A stretch of 64,000 nucleotides of DNA from Pteria penguin (lineage: Eukaryota > Mollusca > Bivalvia > Pterioida > Pteriidae). Positions 34,340 to 49,500 of this stretch are shown piece after piece. Position 1 is the stretch's first letter, and every line of letters starts with the position of its first letter. Location of the stretch: positions 27,918,349-27,982,348 of the forward strand of contig CM068586.1 of the NCBI GenBank assembly GCA_035048485.1. Reading direction: 5' to 3'. The notes beneath the pieces were generated by a model. That model saw nothing but the letters and a program-made list of their open reading frames with translations, did not search any database and was not told where the DNA came from. A program made the position numbers and the translations under genes.

Positions 34340-36340
34340 CATTAAGGTAAATTAAGTAGAGTGACATTGTCATATCTGATGCTGGTAAATCATGAAGCTT
34401 GGTATTCTGTGATATATACCAGGAACAAAAGGTATTAAATGCATACCTATATTTTCTCTGAGTATTTTGCAATTTAGATTTCAAACAGTATTGTGGTAAA
34501 AGAGATGATAAATGTCGAAAGGCAGGGTCATTCTTAAAATTTCTGAAATTTTTCCATCTTCCTGTTTCGAATATTTCTCCGAATCGTAAATAAAAATAAT
34601 AGAAATATAAATAAAGTATCTCATGAATCAGAATTAAAATTAAGATCTAATCTCTGATATCAACTTTTCGATTATCCTCTGCAATGCACAACTAGATATA
34701 TGTACAAAGAACCCACATTTTAGATGTTTTCATTCATATATCAACTTTCTCAAAGTAACAAATATATATTATCGTGTATCTCTATATTACTCTCTCTGCA
34801 ATGCTATCAAGCACCAGGAACCTGCAAATCTGCGTACACTTTCTCTGTATTGCCTTAGATAAGCACCAGGACCTTCATTTTTTTATAAATCTCTGCAATG
34901 GACTCATCTTATTATAGTACATCAGGACCAGTCTAAAACACTCAAAACTACTCTGCATTAAAACTTTTGGCTAAAATTTTCGAAGAAAAATTTCTAGAGC
35001 CAAATATGGCATTTTATTATCTACTTCTTTCAGAATACCGTTATTCTATCAGGTCAAATAATCACATTCACATAATATTCATACTGTGAGTTTTTCTCAA
35101 AAATAAAACTCCAAAATTATGACGAAGGCCATTCGGGCACTATCAGAGTGCAATAAGACTTGTATGATACCAGATGAATAATACATTTACCTACATGTAT
35201 CAAAGAAATGGGAGGTGCAAGCCAGTCATTCTCCCCTTTTCAGTCTTGGCTACAACAATCTACATTTTCTGCACCCGAATTCCAATATAAAGAATTAAAT
35301 CTTCTCAACTTTGTATTTTTTAAACCAGCAAAATTTGCCAATATTATAAGGACCGCATATGACGGTTTTATTTATTATTTTCCACTTCTCGCGACTTTTT
35401 GCTGTTATTTTGATTTTTATTGAAACTGTTTCAGGGACATTTTGTTTTAAATATGTCTCATTATTATCTTGTCAACTTGCAAAAAACCAGGAGCATTGTG
35501 TAGAAAATGAGTAACAGAGTAGTCAATACATGCAATACGATCTTCTATATATTAATGCACAATGCATTGGTGTATACTACACTTTTCTACATATCTATTG
35601 AATTACAAGAGTAATGTGCTTTGATTTTGTTTAGAATGTCAAGGTAGATATGTAAATGTAAATGTATTTGGTACATGTACAAGTAAATGTATTTGGCTTA
35701 TTTGAAAACACTTTGAATCGTTTGTAATGAAAAACAAATAATCATTATTTATTCATTGTTCGTGGGACATTAAACAGTATATGAGAACCGTAAGTTGACA
35801 AGGCTTTGTAAAATGACTGCAATTTGAATGCAAATATATATAATCTTACAGTGGTTCTTGTTTTACATTGAAGCTGTCAAGCAGCAAGACTTAGGGGAAT
35901 TGCACTCAACTGACACTAGAGAAAATATGTATATAACAAGGTAGAAGCATTTCTTGGCCGACAATCTGTTCATAGACTATTCAGTCTTATCATTTATTCA
36001 TATGCTACCTTCAAACCGTGCGTTTCTTCATGTTTTCCTTATTTCATTTGTTAATTACGGAAGAAAAAATTAGATTTCCTGTGAAAAGTTAAATAAATTA
36101 ATTTGTTACATATACCCCTTTTCAGTGCTTATAGAGAATTATGCTTATAAATACTTATATGGCGAATGCATCCGACTAATGCCTCATAGAAATATGAGAC
36201 CTATGCAACGAACCACAAGAGGCAATGAGGGATCTTAAAATGCTACGTCTACATTTACAGGAAGTGTTACTCGTCCAAAAGATTGGGCTCGAGATACCCA
36301 TAGACTCAAACCCAGGATCATTCCTTCATAAGGCGATTGG
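34340..36340. other. no gene recognised
   Basis: AT-rich spacer up to the left breakpoint of duplication copy 2. The 71-codon frame at 35208-35423 has no recognisable motif. Confidence 0.4.
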
Positions 36341-37391
36341 CGGCTCATATATTCAGATTTTGTACCCACTTAATGTATAATTCTGTATCAAAAATATCAT
36401 GAGATGATTGAATTTCAAAAAACAATGTAAACCTTTGCAGTAATATTATCCAAATATGCGCGTTGTTGTGCTATATTTCGCTGTACATCCTTCGTATTGT
36501 TTATCCTTCTATACGTTCGTCGTAAGTCAATTTGAAGTTTCCCGTCTTGCAGTTGAAGCGAGCTTGGTGTGTATATTAAGGAGCACATTTACAGGACGTT
36601 TTCGTAATTAATTCCATTCTTTTTAGCTGCCTTTTACTGAAAATCATACCGTTATTTCATTTAATCGATGATGGTCGAAATTCATATTACGAACCTCATA
36701 CAAAACATTTACACCATTTGTATCTCCATATCTCAACGAATTGCAGAAACATTTACGAAATATTGACTTTCATCAATGGGCAATTACGTTTGTCTTATGA
36801 AACACCCATACCAAACGGCTTTGTCCGTATTTTCTTTACAAGGTACATGTTATCAAGAAAGTTTACCGTAACCTTGATGTTTGATATCTGATCTTAAAAA
36901 ATTGTCGTGGTTTTTTTAATTGAGCATTATATGTACCCGGTTAGACACCCCTAGCCAAAACGAAAATTTCGCACACAGATCGTACAGATGGTGTTGAAAC
37001 CTATTACAAAAAAGAAGTGTATCATATTGCACACATGTGGAAGACAACTCAAATAATGTAGAAGAATACTCGACCAATGCGGAAGAGAACTCGAGTAGGA
37101 GTCTCAATATATCTCAATTATCAGAAATCGCAGACAACTATGAAGTTTTAGGCAGCTGTTGTAATAATTTGTAGCCCTAACTCTTGACAGTCTGACTAAG
37201 GCTTTTCGCTGGACACTATTGTATACGTATTATAATTAATAACATAATCGTGGTGTGACGTTAATAAAAACAAAGATATTTTCAACATTAATAATCAATG
37301 TTTAAAATGAATATAAACCTTAAAATGTTACATATCATAAAGGTAATAGCAGGATACATATATACGATATATAGTACTGATTCTGGTCCAA

Positions 37392-37517
37392 TCATATCTT
37401 ATTGATGTTGTTTTCCTTATTGATAATTACAACAGGTTCCTCATTCAAATTCTTTATTTCGAGGCATATAACGGGATCTGCAATCGGATCATCCTGTGGA
37501 TCGTGTAAGTTCTTTCC
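37392..37517 (-). CDS. SLC5-like exon n (C-terminus and stop)
   Basis: 126 nt, acceptor TTTCAG; starts [10 protein letters not shown] and ends NNINKI with TGA. The copy-1 relic 2807-2932 is open and 41 residues long as well. Confidence 0.85.
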   Translation of the reverse strand, partial: GKNLHDPQDDPIADPVICLEIKNLNEEPVVIINKENNINKI

Positions 37518-40500
37518 CTGAAAATATACAACACAAGAATGAATAAAAGAAAAATATGAATGAATGAATGAAGATGTCAAAGCATTTTTCACAACAGAGG
37601 AAGTGAGAAGTAACGCTTGGTACAACCACAATGATCGACATCGAAACCAGGAATCGGAAGCATTCCTATTACGAGCTCAACTTGACAATTACGCACAAGT
37701 TAAAATAATATATTAATGCTTGCAAGCTAACACATGTCTACTTACAGAGTGTGGTACGCCAAAGTGTAGAAAATTGAGCCACGATTGTGGTAGACAAGGC
37801 ATAAAGACATCAAAGAAAGGACAAATCAGCTTAGGGTCTAATGTCGACGTATCAGTGTGACCTTTAAGTAAAAACAAATTTGATTAAGAATATCATGAAC
37901 AATAAACAATCAATAATAATGTATCCAAATAAAAATTTGCTTATACATGTACTATGTAAATATAATCGTTTTGTAACTATATCAAGTTCTTTTTAGACTA
38001 ACTCATGAAAACCAATTTGGATAAAATTTTATCACAATACTATGTAAAATTTGAGTTTTTCATAACTTCAAGTTTTTACTGGCCCTTTAACCCATTTTAT
38101 ACTCAAATTTTGCTTGGATCCTTTGATGTCTTGTAATTTAGGGACGACTTACCAGTGATAAGGCTAACAAACATTCCAATGACAACCGTGATCAGAGTGC
38201 CTAGTCCGGTATACCACAGGTACGACAACTGATATAGAGGGAATACTGTTGAACTACAGAAGAAAGACAAATTAAATAATGTCTAAAATTACGAATGAAC
38301 TACAATAGAAAGACAAATTAAATAATACCTAAAGTTACGAAAATGTCAGGAATTTTTCAGAACGCTATAGAATTTATAACCATTAGCATGCGATAGAAAA
38401 GGGTACTCTCTGGTATTATTCACCTCTTTCCACAAATTTAACCATTTTCTTACAATATGTAAAATAATGGGTATTGTATAACTATTGTTTGACAATCATT
38501 TGTTTCCAGAAAGAAAAAGGAAAGCACTTTCGAATGCATTAAGATTTTGTCCAATATGTTGTCCTCCACGTTCGTGGCTTAAAGAGAAAACAGAAGACAT
38601 CTGACAAAGCTGTTTGATACAAACCACCAAGGACCTGCACACACACAAAAAAATAATAGTAGAATATACACGGAACGACATTACAAAAATATTCGATTGT
38701 GCTGCGGTTACGATACCGACTAAGGACGGTCAATTGAAGTAACAAACGTCCCACTCACCGCAAAAGCAGCACACTCAAAGGACACAAATTTGAAAATTAA
38801 TGAATTATCCTCCATTTAGAGAACAAAGATCAACAGGTTTCTCAAGAAGAGAGGTCATAGAAATTTAATACACACGAAAAATTATTGTAAATAATTCATT
38901 TTTTGTTCAAATCCTTGGTATGTTTCTCCTTTAAGTTACTTTGAATATTATTTTTGTCATGGAATACAGTAAAGTAAAAAGTAAATAAATGAAGTCATCC
39001 ACTTCGTATTTTATCAAAATACGTTTTCAAATAATACATTCAAGGTATTTTCCGAGCTTACTCAGAAGTCCGACCCAAAAAAATACAATTGGCGCATTTT
39101 GCACAATATGACGGTCTTACGTTGTTTTAAACATTTTTTAAAAAAAGTTTTATGCATAATATTGCATAAGCATAGTAATTAAATCCTGAAATCGGTCCCG
39201 GATATGTGCATAGTGCTTAGACATTGTTAATAGTATGATAAATCATAAGAATACCCTGCCGTTGTAGTTGTAACTGATAAGGTTGTGTCTGTTATAGATG
39301 TGGCTGCTGTTGTCTCTGTTGTATCTGAAAACATATTTGTATATATGTTATATATTTATTATAACCACTAGACCGGTGTCACTGCTGGTGGACTGATAGT
39401 TCCCGAGGGCATCATAAGTCTATTTTTCAGTGCTTTTATACTGAAGGTTTACTTGACAGTGCCTTTGCGTTGACATTAGATATTTATACTTAAATTTTCA
39501 GTCATGAAATTATGTAAATCACTCTAAAACTAAGGAATATCTCCCTCATGCATAGCTCTGTCCTTGCATTGATTCTTTGGTTCACTTTTAGGTCATTTGC
39601 ATATCAACCTGCTCTTCAAATATTTACATCTTATGTGAATTCCAATCATTCGGCCACGAGCATAACTGAAGAGACATAAGTTGTCGAAATGTGCATCTGG
39701 TGCACCAAATTTAAAGGTATATATGTTATATATTTATTCTTTCATTATTATAATACTTTTGTCTGATGTAATATGGCAATGATACTTTCTACACAGTTTG
39801 GTTCACATTGATTTTTATATACAGTGCTGGATTACATTTGTTTCTCTGTATGTAAGGGCATTCATTGCCGGGTTGGCTAGCCATTCAGGAGATGCTTACT
39901 TCTGTCGGGCACCTAGTCTTTGAATGTCCGCTGTGGTACATCATTGTTGCATTTCAGTTACAGTTTTCAAGTGCACATTTCGTAATAGTGCTTATAAAAG
40001 ATTAATAGGAAAATAATTTGGCAAGATAAGTTTAAGTTGTAAAGGTCGCCTCTAAATAAACGTGCATACTGTGAACACAACTTTTCCGTAAAAAATTAGA
40101 ATTATATATGCAAAATACGAAAGTAACTAGTTAACTAGTGTCAAGTGTCTTTGGCACCTACAACTAAAGTTAGGTGCAGTCCTAACCTTACATAAAGTGC
40201 ACTTCAAGTTAACTTTATGACTGCTTTTCAAGTTAAATTGACGACAACAGAGTAAACTTGGAATCAAGTTTAGTAGTAAACTTCATTCCAAGTATAGTAC
40301 TAAACCTGATTCCAAGTTTACTCTAAGTGCACATCAAGTTTAGTTTACTTTCTATATACATGTACATTTACTATATTTTCTATTAAAACAATCTTTTTAT
40401 ATAAAATATGCAATTGTACATAATAAGACAATTATTTCTATCGTGTTATACGAAACTGGATAATTGTAATAAGCAAACGTGAAAAGTAAACTTGGTGTCA

Positions 40501-43500
40501 CGTGATAGTAAACCTGAAGACGGAATTACTATACAGTAAACTTGATGTCAAGTGCACTTGATTAAACTTTATGACTGGTTTTCAGGACGAAAAACTAAAC
40601 TTAAAGTGCACTTGTCAAGTGCACTTGAATGTAAGGTAAGGACTGCATCCAACTGTACCTCAACTGTCATTTACATTTTTGTCATGTAGTTTTACTGAGT
40701 GCATACACTAGTTATCAGGAGATAGGTATTTATTTTCCCTTTTCAACAATTTAGATACCATGAGGTATATAGAACTTATAATGTTATTTTTGTATTTTAC
40801 AGGAAAACCTTTGCTAAGATCAACAGGTATGTTGTCCCATCAATTTACTAAGAACATGTTCTGGTTTAAATATACTAAACTATGCATTGTATTTACTAAT
40901 GCACTGTTACCTACAGCCTCCACTGGTTATGATAACTTTTATGTGGGCATCACAGAGTTAATGATTTGTCGAGAAAGTAATTTTACCCCTCCGTCCAACA
41001 TGCATGCGGGGGTATAAGGTCATATTTCTTTTAAATTTTCACTTCACAAATGTATACTTTAACCACAAATATTTGAGTATTGCATTAAAGATATTTCAGT
41101 TAATAAAATTACAGAATACAGTTAGGTGCAGTCCTAACCTTACGTAAAGTGCACTTCAAGTTAACTTTATGACTGCTTTTCAAGTTTACTTGGCGACAAC
41201 AGAGTAAACCTGGAGTCAAGTTTAGTAGTAAACTTGATTCCAAGTTTAGTACTAAACTTGATTCCAAGTTTACTCCAAGTACACTTCAGGTTTAGTTTAC
41301 TTTCTATACACATGTACATTTACTATATATTTTTTTTTATTAAAACAATTTTTTTACATAAAATATGCAAATGTACATAATAAGACAATTATATCTATCG
41401 TGTTATACAAAACTGGATAATTGTAATAAACAAACGTGAAAAGTAAACTTGGTGTCACGTGATAGTAAACTTGAAGACGGAATAACTTTAAAGTAAACTT
41501 GATATCAAGTGCACTTGACTAAACTTTATGACTGGTTTTCAGGACGAAAAACTAAACTTGAAGTGCACTAGTCAAGTGCACTTGAACGTAAGGTTAGGAC
41601 TGCACCCAACTGTATGTACCACAGCGGACTTTCATGGACCCTTGAAATTCAGAGGTAAGACCAGGTGTCCGAGAGATGTAAGCATCTCCTGAATGGCTAG
41701 CCTCACCCCCATACAGTCCTCACATACAAAGGAAACAAATGTACTTCAGCTCTGTATATATAAATGTGAAGAAGCGCTGCCATTATCAGAATTATTGACA
41801 ACAAAATGAAATACTTCTTGGAGCAAGTTTAGTTAGTTTTCAATGGCGGTTTAGCCGTATAATGTATATAATTAAAAACTAGTTATATAGTGGCATAATG
41901 ATAAACTTGGTAGCCTTACTGTAACTGACTGTTGTCATGAAATCATAACATCCACTGATCGATTTTGATGGCGGTTTCACACCACTAACTTTTTCAAATA
42001 ATGATCCGTATCCAATCCATGCCATGACACCTAAGGACAGCAACTGGCCTACTATGGCGCCCTACGAAAAGAGATGTAGAAAAAGAATGTCTGTAAGTCA
42101 GTTTTGTGACTGTTTATGGTATCCACTGGTCAAAAAGCTAAATTGACTTTGTCTGTCGACTTGTTATATGTAATGTTGACAAGTCAAAATTTATAACTGT
42201 TAAGGTATGACGAGTTATATTACAGCAGTACCAGTCGCTACGGACATTTTGGAAGAATAAATATACAGCAAGGCATCACAAACTATTCGATTTTGTAATG
42301 CTGGTGTGGTGCCAACTTAGGACGGCCTCTCAATTTGTGGAGTTTTATTTCACAAACTAACATATATTTTGATGTTTGATTATTTGTAACAAATATTTAA
42401 AGTATCTCTGATTCTATTTCCTGAACAGAAAGATATATTAATGCTTTCATGTATAACTTGCGTATCTTAAAGACTATGAATTTTGGATTTCGCTTGTAAG
42501 TCTTGACCCTGAAAAAGATATTTCTCTTACCCATTTATTACACCAGGGAAACAACATTCCCAAACAAAACAATCCTAGCATGGGTCCTCCAATTATACCC
42601 CACAAGGATAAACTGACCTACAATAGAAGAAACAAAATCGTTTCACTGTAAAAGAAAAGAAATAATGGTAGCATTTATCTTGTAGTTTCAAAAGTTTGAA
42701 ACGAATGTAGAGATATTTCAAAGAAATAATGAATGTTAAACCTGTTAGAATCTACAGAAAAAAAAATCAAAATGCATCTTGGTCAGCATTTTTATCTAAA
42801 TGTTTCTCTTTGATGTAATAAAAAGGAATCAGCTGGTTTTCTATACTGATGCAACAAAAACATACACCTACAAAAGACTGTGGCGCAACTCATAACTAAT
42901 CCAATGCGAATGGATTATTCAGTGGATATACATGAAAAGCGAATTGTATTCGGTTTGACACCGAATGATTTGTAATAAAGTGAGATATAAAAAGGAATTT
43001 CATTTTGTTTTTTTAGAAATTTACTTATGGTCCCAATTATTGTAACAATGTAATAAACAAAATAAACCACATTTAAAGAGATACATGTACAAAGCTTATG
43101 GCACATACCTGGAGTATAGAACCTGCCTCCGAGACGATGTAAGCAAATAGCAAACAAATCAGACCACTAAGAACAACTGCAAGGTTAATATTTATTATAT
43201 AGAATGTATATTCTACTTTTCAGTACGATTTTTTATTTTAAAAACTAAAGAAATATTTTCTCTTGATGATATGATCTTGAGATTTTAAAAGAAGTTAACC
43301 AATATATGATGATGTTTCACTAGTCCTATTACGTTTACGCTGCAGATATTACATTTCATCAATAACCGCTTTGATCACAAATCTAAAATATTTCAAAAAT
43401 AGCACATTGTTGGCTTTTCAAGTGTGTGCGATCTCTCAACACGATTAAAATTATCGATTTACATATCACTGGCATATTGAATGAATTTTTAATGAAATCG

Positions 43501-46500
43501 GTTAAGTTTTAAATAGATAAATAGATAGGAAAGGCTTTTGGCTTGTACTATCAAAAATGCCAATTATGCCCACCAAAAATAAAAAAGAAAAGAAAACAAA
43601 ATCCTTTACTCCCCTACCCAAAAAATCCTAAGAATATAATACAAACAAACAAAACAATACAACAAAACATATTTTGGTACGTTCAGGTGACTAATAAGTA
43701 TCGAAACAGATAAAACTTTGTAAAGTTCACCAAATCATAAATAGACATAAGTTTGTATGAAGTTTGTGATCAAAGCATAAATTAAGAAATTAAGGATTAT
43801 TTTTCTAGCATCGTAGAAATTATTTAATTTCATGAAATATCAATGTATGTACTCTTCGAACATCGGAAAATGTTTGATAAAAAGTCATTTTAAAAGATAA
43901 TTCATAGTAAATTATGGCGGGTCAACATTAGATATAAGGCAAGTAGTCATGGGACAGGACGATACATAAAGAAACTAAATCTGCACAGGCGCATATAACA
44001 TATGTATGTGAACAGAGAAACTTGGAAAAACAAAATATGGATTGTCAAAAATATTCTACGAAAGTCGAGAGGAATTAAAGTTGTGTCATCCAAATATTTC
44101 CATTTTAGAAAAAAAGGATAATGTGTATTTTTCTAGCATCGTAGAAAATATTCATTTTCAGATAAGCGGATTGAATGTTGAATACACGAAGAAACTAAAT
44201 ATCCATGGACGCACTAATGCGCACAATATGTAACGAGGAAAACGTGTAGGGAACATCAAAATAAAAACGCAGATGATGAACGGAAATAAGCGATTCTTTA
44301 AAAAGCAATGGAAACAAATAAGAAACAAGAAACACAGCAGAAATTTACAATAGCAGAATTCACAATTTAAGTAACAATTATCAAACCCCTTAGAATGCAA
44401 TTCAACAGCGAATAAGTACGTGTCCTCCTTAGCTGTCAGTATATATAACATCTATGTATGACCTACTTTTGAATTCTACATACTGTGTTACTTTTTAACC
44501 ATAAAAGAATATGCCATTAATTTGATCTCAGTCCTAAATATTTATCCTAGGGCCCAAGCTTGTAAATCTTAGAATTACTGATATGACAACATGTAGAAAC
44601 TATAATTTTCAGGATTGCTTTCTTCGTAACTATTCATAACCCTAACCAAAAAAACATTTGTTTACAGATAACGGTATTTAAAGAGGGACTGGATCTTTTT
44701 GAGGGGAAATTGATAAGATACAGACGTAGTTTTCTTTATTTTTTTTATTTATTTTTCTTTTGTTCTTTTTGGGGTTTTTTGTATTATGTAGAATCGACAC
44801 ACATGAGTTTTTCATTCTTATTAAGATTCGGGTCATTCAGCTTTTAAAAAGAGGAAAACAGCTCATTCATTATGTCAATACTAACCGGCAACTTTAGAAA
44901 AAATTGAAGCAGCAAGATCCGACATTTTGGGGCAACAAAATGGTCTGACAAAATCTTCTAATAAAACTGCAGCAAGAGCATTCAGTCCTGATGATATCGT
45001 ACTGAAATAGATTTATTTATTAATCGAATGAATAAGTTTCAGAAATGTAAGACAGACCTTAATCCTATGTAACCATTCATTTTGCCTCCGTGAAATAATT
45101 TTAAAATATGTAGTTTTCGTTTTCAGTAAACATTATCCGAATAATGTTCACTTCTTCTGAGGGACAGAAAGAAAGGATGGCTGAAGGAAAGAAAGAAAGT
45201 GGAAATTTTGTTTGGAATTCGATATTATTTTTACCTCAAACTTCCGCTGAAAATACATGATAATATAAGTCCGGGCAAACCGTGAAGATCCCCAAGTAAA
45301 TCCATTGTAAACAAAGGCAGTAACTGTAAAGAATTTTGTATACCAATTAGCTGTGACACGGAACCTTTGCAGTAACATTATAACTCCTATAGGTGTTGTA
45401 TAAAGGAATCGCTCATAAAGTTAATTTATATAAACCATTGTGTTGTTGCATACATTTGATTCAAGACACAAATTCAATTGATCTAATGTAGGACGTCTTA
45501 GCACCAAAGATGAGACATGGGTCAAAACCTCTCCTAACCTAGGATAGGCCTATTCGAGGTCCTTTTATAATGTCCTAAATGTCTTAAGTTCTTGAATGGC
45601 ATCATCTCAGGTCTTTATTTGTTTTCTGACGTCAAAGGATATACAGGTATATTTTAGGTAATCCCATTGAAAAATAAGTATAAAAAGAAAGATAAAAATT
45701 ATTGAACTATTTCAGTTTGGGACAAGCTGTGTTTATTCCCTATAATCACTTCTTATTTTATAAGAATAGGATTGTCTGTTCACATTCTTATGCATGTTTA
45801 ATTTTGTTCTTGTTTTGTTTTGTGTTCAATTAGGTACCGTCGATTCTTTTATTTGTGAGATTTCAGATGAGAATTCTATGATAAGACTTTTGGACTAGTT
45901 CAAGTCACATAAAGGGTTCAGTAAATTCTTAGTAATGTATCAGAGATAAATGATTTGTTATTATATCTATTACATACCTGGTCCGATTTGTTGATGATTT
46001 TGAATCTGACAGGATCACAAGTTGCATAATAAGCATACATGACCACTCCCACTGAGCACACTAATGACAGTATTACCACCATGAATGGCACATTAAGCGC
46101 CATAGCCCTGATAATACAAAGCGTCCTATATAGTTAATATCTTATATAAGTTTTGTAAAATGCCATCTGAGAGGAAAGCATTATAGATTTATCTTTTATC
46201 GTTAAACAGACACGTGTATGTGTTAAGATAAACTGGATGATTACACATTTTATAATGGAGACAAAATACAGTATATATCTTATTCATAGCTAAGTATATG
46301 AAAAGCTCGTTTTAACTTAAAATACAGGATTACCTACACTTTAGCTTTCCATAAGGTAGGTATAGACATTGCTCTCTGGATTTGCGCTTGGTTGATACCA
46401 TACACAGCACACCACAGGAAACTACCACCAATGCTTAAAGTCCAAAATGTATGACGGGAAGTAGGTTCAGGATTGAAACTGAATGAAAAGATTTAGATTG

Positions 46501-49500
46501 ATTGGTCAGCAATGCATATGAAAGGTAAATCTAGTTTTACTCGCATACTAAAAGTACTTACATATTCTACTACTTAAAGGCCGAGCTTGACTTTCTTGAA
46601 AATTCGCTGGTATTGCAATCAAGCGTATTGGGAGTTGGGAGGTCCTTGCCGCTGTAGCAGCGATAAAAATAACACATGTTTCGGCAAAGTACAAACACCT
46701 GCTTCACATATGAGTTACTTAAAGACCCAACTGCGGGTATAAATAGCGGCCAATCAGAAAAATGGAGGAAATTTCAATTTTGTTGGCAACCTTCGCTTCG
46801 ACAGATAATTTTTGCGATTTATAACAAACAGCGCGGTGACACCGTACTCTCTTTGGGCATGCAAGGAGCCTCTATCATGCAACATGTAGAGGTGTCTTCC
46901 ATTTATCTTATTATTGGTGTTATTCGGTGTAATTCAACAAGAAATTTTAGAAATCAGTCTCAAAATTAGAGTTCAAACTATTTGATTGACAGCTGTTGTC
47001 GATATATATAGGTTCGGTGTTTTCCTAGATGTGTAATGAACGTGGCTCAGGAAATGCATGCGTAAAAATATACATCCCTACCTCGACGTTTACAGTACAA
47101 TCCCTTGTCCATTTCCACATATACAACAAAATTTCTTTGAAGCTGTAGCTAGGTTCCCAGATATAAATATTCATAATTGATGTGTTAATTATTTATTGAG
47201 TGTAATTTACAAATTCATTCCCACATGTGTCCCATGTATGGCACATTTTTGGGGTTAGGATACCAATTTCTCACTAAGTCAATAACACAATTTGGCAAAA
47301 TATCACGCCTATGGTGTACAACGTTTTTCATTCTTGTGTCTTGTTGCAAAGCCCTGCTTTTTCTGTCGATATAGCGAACATCTTTGAAAACTTGACGGTG
47401 AAATAACATTGTCCAGAAACATTTATAAAGTTCTTTCCGTAAACTGTGATTTTTTCTGTCGGGTGGACTGTTTTCGAATGGCCACCAAAGTTGTCGGTTT
47501 GACGCATCTGTAATACAGGGTCTACACAAGCAATACGGACATTCGTCGCGGTCTACATTTTGAGGTATGCGGAAGCTCCTCTGGAAAGAATCTGATGTTT
47601 CTTGCGAAACAAATGTGTTGTTAGGTAGATCTACCTCTTCAAAGGTCCATCCATGGTGACTGAACAGTACCATTATTGTTTCCCTTTGTATTTCTGTGAC
47701 ACAAATTGATAAAACCCTTTTTTCTTCATTTTTTTCGTTACCCGCCATTATTTAGTATTTCCAAGTTTATGTGGTTTTGAGGTACTACGAGGGGAGGGGA
47801 TCTCAAGATAAAACGGGATAATTTATTTCTTTGTGGTAGTACCAAGTTACTCAAGGCAAATGTGATAAATAAGATTATCAAAGACTGGATATTTATCACA
47901 GAGTCAATAACTATATCTTGATGCATACATGCTGAGCCATTATCTTTTGAAGCCCTCACGCAGGATGGTGTCCAGTCTGGCAGTTGGCGGGACAGCATCA
48001 TACAATAAACAAAATGCCGGTTGCGTCCATTTTTACAAGAGGATGTAATATTCATATAATTTCTCGTAAATTTGTACATTTCCATTCATTTAGTTACAAG
48101 TTTTGACAGATGTTTTAGGGATTTTGCCTATAAATCACGTTCTATAAAATAATTCTTAATTTTATTTTTATCAATATCAGCAACCCTGATACTGGGAACC
48201 TATGTTACCTACATACATTATTTAGTATGATCCAATTTCGGACCGTCGGGAGGTAGATAGAGATAGAGGATATAACGTTTATAACATGGCAGAAAAAAGA
48301 AAAAGACCACCATCATTTAAATTAGAAGTTCCGGCAGATTTAGTAAAAAAAGATGAAATCTACGGGAAAATGCAGAAAATTCGCGAAATACTCATGACGA
48401 AATGCAATCGTCCAGTGAATAACTGCGATATTTTGGAAACTGTCTTAGATTTTTGGATTCAAAATAACACTGAAACTGAAAATGGACGGATGACAGGAAA
48501 TTACACAAAAGCGAAGAAAAATCAGGTGAACCAGGCGTTCTTTGTGACGTCAAAAACATTGGTCACAAACTTATGCAAACTGCGGCGTTTCATGGACGAA
48601 TATGCGGGAAAAAACTTGAAATCAAGAAAATAACTACAAAAGGACACGTTTCCGTTTTAAAACTTGTTTGTAGCTGTACCACAAAACTACACAACTACAT
48701 GTGGTCATCATCACCCTTCCTTCAAAACGGCAAGTATTTGATCAATGAGAGGATTAATCATGCCTTTATATGTAGTGGGATGCTTCCGTCACACTATTCC
48801 CGATTTATGGCCGGTGCTAATATGGGAATGATATCGGCAAAAAAACGTGATGTGTTTTTCAAGACATACAAGCGTCATATTGTGGAAGAATATGAGGAAT
48901 CGGTAAACGATGCACTTTTAGAAGAAATCGGGAGTTATGAGGATCTCTCAGGGATAGATATTATAACAGACGCAAGGCACGGGTGGAGAAAAAATGCTAA
49001 AGACACCAGTGTCGTAGCTGTCGGGAACTGCTCTCACAAAGTTTTAATGTGCGTGACAGTGACAAAGGAAGAAGATCATGTGACTCAACGACACGAAAGA
49101 ATAGGGACTGCATTAATTTACAAAACCCTTGAGAGCAAGGATGTCACTGTACGTGTACATACCCATGACAGGAACATGTCCATAAACAGCTTTGTGAGAG
49201 CTCAGCCACTTACAGTGAATCAAAACGACACATGGCATGGTGTCAAAGCTGTGAAGAGATCTATGTCGGAGATTGCTAGCGGCTCGAAAATTTGGGAGGG
49301 GAAAAGGTGGTCCGAAGAACTACACGACAAGGTGGAACCAGTTGCCACCCATTTCCACTGGGCGATACGCAACTGCTTGGGCGATTCTACAAAGTTGAGA
49401 TATATGCTAGACAACATTGTAGATCACTACAAAAATGTACATGACAAATGTCATGAATTGTCGCGTTGCAGAACCGATCCCAAGTACGAGCCACGGAGAG

